Source: Aphelocoma coerulescens (Eukaryota; Chordata; Aves; Passeriformes; Corvidae). Taken from it: a stretch of DNA of 64,000 nucleotides. The notes under the pieces were generated by a model, which did no database searches, had not been told where the DNA came from, and worked only from the letters and a program-made list of their open reading frames with translations. This document shows, one piece after another, positions 36,801 to 48,800 of this stretch. The stretch spans positions 22,720,924-22,784,923 of the forward strand of contig NC_091023.1 of NCBI RefSeq assembly GCF_041296385.1. Reading direction: 5' to 3'. The position numbers and the translations under genes were made by a program. Position 1 is the first letter of the stretch. The number at the start of each line of letters is the position of its first letter.

Positions 36801-39800
36801 TTAAGTGCCATTGTCAGACATGCACAGTCTCTTCTGTACAGTTTTACAGTTGTGTGAAGTAGGATTTGTTGGTCCTACAGACATCCTGCTTATTAATCAC
36901 ACCCTCAAGCTGTTCATGACTCCAGTGCATAGCTTCAGTGATTTAACTGTGTATTTTTTTTAAGCTCTCATAGCTTGGCTTGGCTTACAGTTGTTAGAAG
37001 TAAAACCATTCATTCATTAAATTTAGGAGGGAAAGTCTATTAAGATGTCTGATGTTAAACTAACAAAACAATTGGGCTGGGTTTTTTCAAGGAAATCTTT
37101 TAAGTAAGTGATGAAAAAGAGCTGGGCACTTAACTCTGTTAGACTGGTTAGGAAAAAGAAAAAAAGGAAAAGCAAAACCACAACGCTTCTTTTTTTTTAG
37201 AAGATGCTAAAGAGTGGTTCTTGAGGAGCATTTAATATGAAATTGGAGAAGGTTTTAGTCTTCAGTCATTTTTTAGTGTGCATATATGAAATGAGGATTG
37301 AAAGTCCATACGTGATGGCACAAATGAGCGTCCTGATCAAGTTGCATAATGGAAGATACCAGTCCAGGCAGTTAATATAAACATTTAAAGATCTTAAATA
37401 TTAAAGTTCAGGTGTTTTTCTTAAAATATTGAAAACTCATTCTACATATTCAATAAATGTGTGTTTCTATGAGGCATATTTTACAGACTTCCTATCATTG
37501 TTTATATTTATGACTGCTTATTACTATTTACTGCAAAGTGGTTGCTTGCAGTGTAAGAATAAAAACGTACAGTATTGCCAGAACCCAATTTTATGATGAT
37601 CGGCTCAATATATTTTTGATATCTTTACAGTTCAGAGATTCCAACTGCCCCTGCCATTTTTGTCAAAGGCTTTCTGGCTTTAGACCCCTAGGGTGATGGA
37701 ATTTCCATGACAGAAGCAATATTTTTGTTTCCTTAGATTAACCTCTCCACCTCTCCTACACCTGCACAGATAATAAGCCGTTCTCAGACCTCCAACACCA
37801 CCAGCAGCAGCATCACCCAACAGACGATGTTGCTGGGCAGCACCTCTCCCACCCTGAGTGCAAGCCAGGCCCAAATGTATCTACGAGCTCAGATGGTAAG
37901 TTTTGACTGCAGTCCTTACAAAGTTTGGCTTTGGTCTGTCCTTATTGGAAGATCTAAGCTCTCTTTCTTAAATATAATAGATAGGCTGTTCTCTTGTCTT
38001 TTTTTCACTAATTTGTAGTATTGAAGGGAAAGTTCTTTTAAGTGCTTGTATGAAAGATCATAGATGTGTTTATTTGTCTCAAAGATTTTTCTCAAAGTGC
38101 AGAACAAATATATTATTATATTTGGTTTACATTATTCTCTTTTAGTTTTGTTTATTTAAATTATCATGATAAATAGTTCTTTAAATAAATTAATCTAGAA
38201 GTTAAAAAGTAAATTTTAGAAGCTGTACATCAGTATGTGTATGCTATGTATCTCTTTAAGATACTGCATTTCTTTCACTGATTTTAAAAATTTCAGTCTG
38301 TTACCATGTACTTTTTTTCTTGCTTAACAGCTTATTTTTACTCCTGCGACCACTGTGGCTGCTGTCCAGTCTGACATTCCTGTTGTCTCCTCATCCTCCT
38401 CATCTTCCTGTCAGTCTGCAGCTACTCAGGTGAGCTTGTGCAAGCTTACTAAAGGCCTGTCCAGTCGAGTGGGACAAAACTGACAAGTAAAGAAATGTTG
38501 TGCTTAAGTTTTTCTAGCTTTACTTGCACCCCAGACCAGAGAGCAGATGAGCTGCTGGGCTGGGCCTGCCAGGCTCCAGCTGAGTCACCTTACCTGTGAA
38601 GATGGCTGAAGGTTGATTTGTCCTCACTGGGACAGGATGGCTGTGAATGCCTCCTGCATGCCAGTGAGGAAACAAGTACTGTTGTCTTGGGTTTGAGTGT
38701 GCCCTGTGGTGACACATGGAGCAGTGAGAAGTGAAATGTAAACTAGCTGTTCATTACACAGGTACTAACTGCTGAGTGGGGAAGGGATTATGTAATCAAA
38801 ATAGGGGATGGTGATAACAAGATAACAATTAGTCTTCTTTTTCATGTAAAAGATGATGTGAATTAGTGCTTCAAGGGTAGGCATTATCCTTGGAAATGAA
38901 ATTTCAGCTCAGCACGTAGGATTGGAGATCTGGGATCGTTATGTACAGAATCTGGGTGTGATATAACAGACTTCAGGGAAAGTGATCCCTGACTGATTTA
39001 CATTTCAGAAAATAAAACCTTTTGTTTCATGTGATATTGGAGGTGTTATGGTGAGAAGGGAGGTTAATACTGATGTAGAAACAAAGGTCTCTGTTTTGTT
39101 AGCACACAGATAGTAGAGGAGACTCTGGTCCCACTGACCACGCAAGCCTCTGGTTTATGTGTGTGGAAGCTCACTCACAGACCACTGCACTTCTGCAGTG
39201 TTTGTGTGAAAGTAAAATTGCCTTTGCTTAAGATGCCTTGTGTCACTTACTTTGAAGGCACAATGAAAGAGAAAAATAAAAGCTTTAATTCAAATTAATT
39301 AACAATTTCCATTTCTTTTAGAAATTCAAAAAGGGAAAAAAGACTTCTGTATTTATCACTGAAGTAATAAAGATCCCTATCCTTCTCTAAATTTTATGGC
39401 TTTAAAGATACTTTGATATGCAGATTTTTAGCTTCTTGTGATCACGTGGGATGAGAAACATTACAAAATGTAATTTTTTTTTGCTGTTTTTGCCTGATCT
39501 TTGTCATAGGTATTTATAGAGTTTGGGTTTTTTCATGTTTTGCTCATTTCCCAGGTTCAGAACTTGACGTTGCGCAGTCAGAAGCTGGGTGTGTTGTCAA
39601 GTTCACAGAATGGCCCACCAAAGAGCAGCAGTCAAACTCAGTCCCTGTGCCCCAGTAAAGCTGTCAGCAGTTCCAAGGGCAGCCAGCCAGATCCCTCAGA
39701 AAGCAATAGGAAGGGCGAGAGCCCAGCTCCGGAGTGTCGGAGTACGCCGGTCACACGGACATCCAGCATACACCACTTAATAACACCAGGTGGGATGAAA

Positions 39801-42800
39801 ACACAGCTATAGGAAAGTTATTTTAGTTAAAACTAATTCGTATATCACAGTTCTGTCAGAGTTCAGTGCTCTCTGGCCGTGTTATTATAGATACTCCACA
39901 TGAACAGAGTTCAAATTTTCTTAGTAAATTCACTTATTTGTTGGTATTGGATGCTGCACAGGATTTTGATGAAGCAGAGGCAGGAATTTTCTTAAATCAC
40001 AATACAAGCACAATATAGCAACTGCAATATCCTGTTGAGTCACAGCACAGACATGATTCTCGTTCCTGGTCTCTCTCTGTATGTTTGTTGTCAGGACATG
40101 CCGTCCCATCTCTGGGCAGCAAAATGTGGGCTGAAACCACCTCAAGCCTCTTGCTCCCATCAAAATCCGTTTTGTTGGTGGTTTGGTTTTTCTTTTCTTG
40201 TGTCGTTTGTGTCATGAGAACGTTCTTATATCAAGTACTTTTATAAACCCATAGGTAACAATGCTCAGAATTTCAGTGTTTTGTATTGAGATAAATCAAA
40301 ATAACCTGCACTTGGTTAGAGTGGCACTTGCACTGCATGCAGCATATTTGCATCCTAGCTTTCTTATTTTGAAGAAGTGATGGTAGTCTAGACAATTGGT
40401 TTGAATTCTGTGGAATGTAGCTTGGCTTAGTGACAGCTTTTAGAGAAAGAGCGGGACTTGGAGGCAGACATTCTGGAGGTATTGAACCCTAATGCTCTCA
40501 GAACTCAAATTGGTAAGAAGAAAATCTGTCCTTAGTAGCAGAACAAATCAAAAAACCTACACAAATGAGTTGTTTCTCAAGTGGACAAGACAAAGCAAGA
40601 AGAGATTTGCGTGTGGAAGACAATATGTATGTGTGCTGTAAGAAATGACTGGTGAGTCACTGGATCACTTAAAGGTGATGTGATTTCTCTGGAAGCTGCA
40701 CTATTTTTAGATTTGTACCTCTCAGTTCCTGTGTTCAAGTTCAGGCAAATGCTTTCAATGGTTTAAATTTATACTGAACTCTTGGAGTTTTATTTGGTAT
40801 CTTAAAACAGTATTACCTACACTTTAACTTAGCACTTATCTGCAAAACCTGTTGATTGTGATGTGCTTATCATTTCTATTTGAGTCTGTTTCAAAGCAAA
40901 AGTTAAATCCATTTAAAATTGCATTAAATTCTTAAATAAGGCTGGATCAGCAATAATCTTAGACCTAGCACCAAAAAGATAATTTTAGATACTTCTTTAT
41001 AGAAAGTACATATATGTAAAAAGCATGGCCATATTCCTTTATTCATTTATGCATTTTACTTTGGAAATTGATATACTCCCCTAATAAATTGGTCCTGTGT
41101 TCTATATGCTGTCAAAGAAGATATTTCTAAACAAATATATTTTAAAAATATTAAATGTTAAAAAAACTGAGCTGATCTTTAAAGTGAGAATTTTTGAGGT
41201 GTTTTATAATATTTTCAGAACTTGAAGAAATAAATACTAATTGTTACTTTTTTTCTCTTCCTTCACAGCTTCATATTCTCCATTGCAACCTCATTCTCTA
41301 GTAAAACATCAGCAGATCCCACTTCATTCGACACCTCCAAAGATTTCCCATCATCAGCTGATCCTGCAGCAGCAGCAGCAAGTCCAGCCGATTGCACTTC
41401 AGACTCCTCCGGGCCAGGAACCGCCTCCATCCCAGCACTGTCTGCCCCTCCCCAGCCACGCGCTGCCTCCGGCTCCCAGCGGCGTCCAGTCCCACTGCTC
41501 CCCTATCCACATCCATCCTCCGCCTCTCACGCTCTCTCCTACCCCATCCCAGTCAGCTCAGCAGTCAGTGGTGGTCTCCCCTCCGCCATCGCACTCCCCG
41601 AGTCAGTCACCCACCATAATCATTCACCCTCAAGCCCTTATCCAGTCCCAGGCCAGCTCCCTGGTGCCGGCGGCTCTGCAGCCCGAGCCGGCCGCTCCGC
41701 AGGCGGCCGCCGCCAACCCCGTGCGGCCCTCGCAGCCGCTCAGCCTCCCGCCGCACCTGCCGCTCCCGCCCTCCCCCGCCGTGCACATCGGGGCCGTGGA
41801 GCCGCCCAGCTTGGTTTCCCCGGGCCAGCAGCTCGTGTCCTCCACGCCACACCAGCAGTATCCAGCCCTGCAATCCGCTCCCATCCCTCTGGCAGCTCCG
41901 CCTCAGCTCTCGGCATCCTCAACCCAGATTCAACCGCTACCCTTGCAGTCTGTGCAGTCTTTACAAGTGCAGCCTGAAATTCTGTCCCAGGGCCAGGTTT
42001 TGGTTCAAAACACTTTGGTTTCTGAGGAAGAACTTCCTGCTGCAGAAGCTTTGGTCCAGCTGCCATTTCAGACTCTTCCACCGCCACAGACTGTCGCAGT
42101 AAATCTCCAGGTGCAGCCGTCAGTTCCGATTGAAACTCCAGTGGTGAGTGATAACATTGCATCCTTTATTCTTTCCCTGGGCTTCTCCAGAGCTGTGAGT
42201 CTGGCCCGTTGACTTAAAAGGGAGCTAAATCAGGTGCTAGACAGAGGACAAGAAGCCTGTTGATTACAGAACTGAGTTTTAATAAAACTAATAGACATTT
42301 TTCTTCTGTTTCATGTTTTGGTTTGGGTTTTTTTTGTTGGCTTTTTGTAATGGATCATCAGGAATATCAACCAGGAATTGTGAAAGTGCAGATTAAAGAT
42401 CTAAAATCTTGTTTCTTAATGAAATTACAATGTATTTGAAGTTAAAAAATACAAGTAAATATATGACAATGCTTACATAAAGAATTTGGTAAATGTGATG
42501 TGGACTGTAAGCTTTTACCTCAATACAAATAGATTTTGATTAGGAGAATCATCTGTACTAGGTGGAAGATGGATAGCAGGTTAAGATGATAGATTTCTGG
42601 ATAAAATTAATTTTGTACTAACATTAAAAATATCGTCTTCATAAAAGAATAGGGGAATTTTCGTACTGTACCCATCACCGCCATTTAATTTGGTTCAGTG
42701 TTTGTCTCAGATGTCTGCAGTTTGTAATTGAAGGTTTTGGCTTCAGTCACTGGATTAAAATACTGTACAGGAAAATAAAGTGATATGCAGATAATGCTGA

Positions 42801-45800
42801 CATTTAAGATGGTGTTGCTGGGCTTTAGTGGTAAAATGCTAATGAGATTAAGTTGAGCAAAAGAATCAGCAGCTCTTGTAGGCTTTTTTGAGGTTATCAA
42901 CAGGTTAAGGAAGGAGGTGTGCTGTTCATCTTTGATTTATTTTAGGGTAATAATTAGGAGGGTAATAACCTCAACTGATATTTCATGGAGAAATTGGGCA
43001 AAAGAGTAGAAGCCAGGTTTGCTTTTGACAGGGTAGTGTTTTACATTTTAATCTGCTAAACTGGCTGTCAGGAATTTATGTAAATTTATTTCAACACTTT
43101 TGAGGAAAAGACCTTAAAATCTCTTACAACCACTAATGCTTGATAGTCTTGGTGTACTCCTCTGAAATACTCAGTTTGATTACACTGCTGTATAAGATAG
43201 AACAATTTGAAGACTTGTCATTAAACTTGCATTTTGCAGATGTGTTTAAATAACATCAGATGTATGTGTAAATAAAAATACAGTAAACTATACACATAAG
43301 ATACTAAAAAAGTCAAGTTCTCTGATCTATTTGATTGGAGAACTGTGCTTCTTTATATATTGCGGTTTGTAACAAAATATTTTAATTTTACTGTCATAGA
43401 TATTGTGATGTCCTCAAAGTTCATTGTTTGGTATGGAGTTTGGAAACAAGTATTTTATTAAAAGATTAACATATCTTAACTGGTAATTTATTTTTAAAAC
43501 TGTATTTATGCAACTCTTTCAAGGTATTAAGATAGAATGGAAATCTCTCTAAAGCAATAGTTTGTTGGATGCAGATTTACCAAGTGGAGAATGTATGTGA
43601 AGAGGAGATGCCCGAGGACTCAGATTGTGTCCACATGGCAAGAACACCTACACCTCCCACCTTGTCTCCCCCAGCCATAACCTTGGGCAATGGAGAGGCT
43701 CTTAATTCAGAAGATCCTTTGTCAGGTGAGGACAAATACCAAACTAAGGTAGCTTTTGGTTTTATGGTTTGTTTAAGTAAGTAATGGCCAACTGTGCTTG
43801 TAGTTAGTAGGTACTGAGTAAAGGAAACTGTTTGTATGAAGAAGGTGTGTTTGTGGAATAGTCTGTCAAGATAAAACATCTTATTTTAAAAGTGGAATCT
43901 ATAAAGCCTAGGGAAGAGCCTGCTTTAGGGGTTGATGGATGGAGAGATGGGTCTTGGGGATTTATCACCTCTTACTTCCGGAATTCTGAGCCCATTAGGT
44001 TGGATATAAGTGATAAAATGTAACATGCTTTGTTATTTTTTGCAGAACACGGGGGACTGCCTTCAGTGACATCATCAGTCAGTGCCTCAGTAATTAAATC
44101 TCCGTCTGATCCTTCACATGCCTCTATTCCACCACCACCTCTTTTGCTTCCAGCAGCAACGACAAGGAGCAACAGCACATCCATGCCCAATAGCATTCCC
44201 AGCCTAGAAAATAAACCTCCACAGGCTATTGTTAAGCCCCAGATCCTGACCCACGTCATTGAAGGCTTTGTGATTCAGGAGGGGTTGGAGCCGTTCCCTG
44301 TAAGCCTAAAAGTTGCTAGGAATTTTTTACTACTAATCTTTGAAATAAACTCTTTGTAAGAATGATGTTATTTGTGGCTAGTAGATATTTAGATCTTGAA
44401 TTATGTTTCAGATGTTGGTTTTGACCTTTTCTCCACTGATTGGTGACTTGAGTAGTAGGCTGTATCTGTAGATAACTACAGAGAATGGTTTTAGGCTGCC
44501 ATTTGGAATTTTTTTATATTTTTCTGTCTCCTAGATCCCTCAATTAAGCGATATGCTAATTTAAACCTCAGAACTAAGTCTGTTAAAATTCTAAAATGCT
44601 ACAATTTGTTGTTTCAAGCACTGGCAACTTGTAACTGGGCTAGGTGTAATTAGTTCCATGTCTGGTAAGAATTACTGTGGAAAGTTTTAAATCACAAACT
44701 GACAATTTAAAACTTGTCTTACTAATTTCATGTGTGTCTCATTTTCCCATTCCTTCATTTCTGTAGATATAATGTGTTTCTTCCCTTGGTAAATATAATT
44801 GCAAACTCTGCAGAACAGGAGTGAATCTTAATTTGTTTGAGGAATGAGTTTTGGCATGATATAATTACGATTCATTGATATGGAGTAGAACCTGATCATC
44901 CTCTTAGTTACAACTGTTAAATCACAAATACTGTTTTTAATTATTCACTGTTGTGAATAATGTTAGTTACTCACTGTTGCTTTGCTTTTGTTGCAATAGG
45001 TCAGTCGTTCATCTTTGTTGGTGGAACAGCCTGCAGAGAAGAGATTGCTGGTGGAGGGTCAGATCATGAGTGTGGTGTGTGTTGAATCAGACTTGCAGAA
45101 CACAAAACATGCAGACAACTCCTCAGACACGGAAATAGAGGATATGATTGCAGAAGGTTTGTAGTTTTTGTTTAAATGCCCATTTTTCCCCTCTACTTCT
45201 GTGTGCTATGAAGTGGGAATCAAACTGTGGCCTGGCCCAGAAAAGCCGAATTATTCTGTGAACACACATTTTTGTATAAATTCATCTAAGATTTGAAAGT
45301 TCAGAATTTTTTAGCCACCTCTGGGTTTTCTTTCCCACAGCTTGTATCCTTATTGCACCAGAGCTGGTTTTGGTGGTCTGTTTAAATGTCTTAATGCAAC
45401 TCTTTCTTTCATTCTCTTAGAATAGTTCTAGTTCATCTTCCATACCAAAACCCTTTGCAGCAGTTATTTTGTCCTTAATTTGTTTCACTAGATGTTAATT
45501 CAATTTTCTTTTCAGTATTAACAATATACCGTGTCTCAGATTTCAGACAGCTTGTCTGTTTTGTGGAGTTATTCAAATGTTCATGGTTTTTGTTTTAATT
45601 ATTGTTCCTGACAGCTGGTGTTAGGTTTATGTAGAGAATTGGTAACTACTCATAAGATAAGCTGGTAGGAAACATCCACATACACAGAAGTTGAGTAGAG
45701 GAGCTTTTTTGGTAGTAAACCAGGGTATGATTGTGTGTGTGGTAGAAACACCCTTCAAATACCTTTCTCAGTATTTCCAGCTCCTTGCTGCACTAGTGCA

Positions 45801-48800
45801 GGAAAAGGGCCATCTCACCTCACCAATAACAGAAAAATACTCTGTAACAGTAAGCTTCAAATCAGCAAATGCCATAATCCTTTTCTTTATTGCGTGCAGC
45901 TTATCTTTTTCATAGACTGAGTGTTATATATATGTTCAAGATTCAATGTTTTCCTTGCTCTCACAAGTCCCTTTGGTTGTAGCAGCTGCTTATTCAAAGA
46001 AAGGACTTTAAAAGGTTAATTCATTATGTCATTACAGGGGAGTTTACATTTAGACTGTGGAAGGCCTGGTTCTCTTAATGAACTCTTTATAAAGCAATTC
46101 ATAAGGACTGTAACCCTTCTTTTTAAATTGCTTGCTATGTTTGGGGGCAGACCTGCTCATGGATGGCTTGAAATTCAACAAAAAACTGATTAAGTTCATT
46201 GAATAACATAATTGAAGATTCATTAAGGTTCAGTTTGCTTAAGATCTTTTCTAGACAGAATGAAATCTATGTCTTGCTTAGCTTTGTGTAATTGTCTGTT
46301 AATCAAAGTATTTAGTTGAATGTGTTAAATATTTGAAGATCTTTTGCCTGCTTGAGGTGAGAGATGTGAACATAATTTTGTGTCATTGAAACTGATTTCT
46401 GTATTCCTCATTCCTCTCTTTAGAGGGACTGGATGAAATTGAAAATGATCTTCTGAAGTGTGAATTTTGTGGAAAAATGGGTTATCCCAATAAGTTTCTG
46501 CGGTCAAAAAGATTCTGCTCCACATCCTGTGCCAAAAGGTAACGCTATGTAGTTATTGTTTATCATTATCTGGTAAATGGATTAACCTCTCCTGGTTAAG
46601 AGAGCAAGAATTCACAGTCAACATCTGAATGCAAAGTCTTCCATGATTACAGTTGGAAAGTTGATGTTTAATACCATAAGTTTTAGAAATGGGGAATAGC
46701 TTTCCATTTCTAGTCACCACTTAGCTCTTTTTTGGCATCAGTGTGTCTGGACATGACCTTTCTCTTATGTCTGCTACATTCCCATTTAAGTAGTGGGAAT
46801 ACATGTTTTTCGTTTGGTACTTCTTGGGACACCACAAGCAAAATTATCTTAAAGGGATTTAGCCCTTTGATCTTAACATGGGATTTTTGCCTCTATCCTC
46901 CTTTGATGGGGTATCAGCTAGGTAGTGAAAATGAAACCAGAAAATACAATGTGATTTTAGATTTTCAGTGGACATTTTAGAGCAGAACTGTACTAGGTGA
47001 TAAAATACAAAGGTATTTCTATCAGAGAAAATTTTTAAGAATGGTGAGGACAGACATCTTCCGGGGTAATCTAGATGTACTTGATCCCACATTGAGATGA
47101 GGGTTTTGAGTAAATGGCCTTTGAGATACCTTTCTCTTATATTTCTGTGACAGCTGTTGTTGTAATTAAGCAGCATTTCTACAACACTGTGATTTTATGG
47201 TTACTTGATTGAATTCAGTCCAAAAAACTACTAGTGCATTATTGAATATATCTTACTTCTTTAGGCACAGCCTTAGTTGCACTAAGAAATTTGGGCTGTT
47301 TCCATCAGACAAGACCAGTCGTTGGAATCGGAAGTCAGATAGCCAAAGTCTTGGGCGACGCGGGCGTCGGCCGAGCGGCCCTGAGGGGGCGTCACGAGAT
47401 CATTTTCTTAGACAGGTCTGTGGAATATTTGCTTAAAACTATGGCATTGCTTTGGGAATTGCAAATAAAGCCTAATACTGTAGTGTATTTGTACTGCATT
47501 TTCCAGCTTCCAATTACTTATCCATCTGCAGAAGAAGATCTGGCTCCTCATGAAGATGCTGTTCCAACGGCCATGACCACGCGCCTACGGAGGCAGAGTG
47601 AGAGGGAGAGGGAGCGGGAGCTTCGGGAGCTGAGGATGCGGAAAATGCCGGAGAGCATTGACCTCTTACCAGTGGTGCAAACTGACCCCTCAGTATGGAC
47701 TGTCGATGAAGTTTGGGCCTTTATACATTCTCTGCCTGGTATGGAATGGACAATAACTTGTTCTCTTGGTGTTAGCAATGAAGTTCCTTGCTTTATAGCA
47801 GCATTGTGATGAGGAGGTGGTGTGGTAACAGCAGCAGTGTTAAGTGATAGAGACTGGAATGTGATTTGTTTCCTCTTGCTTGTTCCTTCAGCACAAATCC
47901 CATGTTGATAGAACTAGTCCCACTTCTGCTGTTGCATCCCAGCTGATGGAGATTAGAACTGTTCCTTCCTTCAGTCTGACTTCTCTCAAGAGGTCAGTAG
48001 AGAGATCAGACACACTTCCTTCCTGTTACACTGCTTTCTTCTCTTCCCTCCTCCCTTACTGCTTATTCAGTAGAAAAAGCAAGAGCAGTGTTACTTCCCT
48101 TGATACAACTGTAAAGTTTGAAAGACCTGTCACGATACAAGTCATTAAAAAAGAATAAGCAAGTTTCTGCTATAAAGTTAAACTTTATTTTGCATAGCTT
48201 TGCTCAGAGATCTTCTCCCTAGAGACTCTGCATACTGCTAGTCACAGTTTGTTCTCAGAAGAAATAATCTGGTTTCTCCTTGTTCGCAAACCTTTTCTGT
48301 AGCTCGATATTCACAGTTACCTTTATGTCATTATTTGACATTTACCATTTCCTAACTATCATAACCTTTAAAGCTTCACTCCCCACCTTTTCCCAAGGAT
48401 GTCATTTTATCTGATCAGACACTATAATCCCTACAGATAGATAACAAGGCAGATCTCCACAGTAGCAGTCATACCAGAATTTTTGTTGCTTACCTATTAA
48501 AACCCAGGCTACATTTGTTCCTAATTTTCTACTTTTTCCCGAATGCTATACCCTTTTTTTGTGACTCTTATTTGACTAATAGCCTGTAAGGAGTGTATCT
48601 TCATTGCTAAGTCATATGCATGCATTATGACAGTCTTTTGTAGCAGGCCAGGCAAAGAATTGAGTAAGAGATGTCTAAAATCGGCAAAAGACATCCTTGA
48701 AGTACCTTTCTTCTGATAGTTTATTGCAATTCAGTAACAGTATCTGCTTCTGGGAACCTGCAATGATGTCTGTAGAAACAAGCAAAGCTCCTTAGGTTTA

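Noticed and set aside
41298..42162. Minus-strand ORFs of 72-140 codons opposite PHC3 exon 8
   Set aside because: Antisense shadows of the Pro/Gln-rich coding exon.
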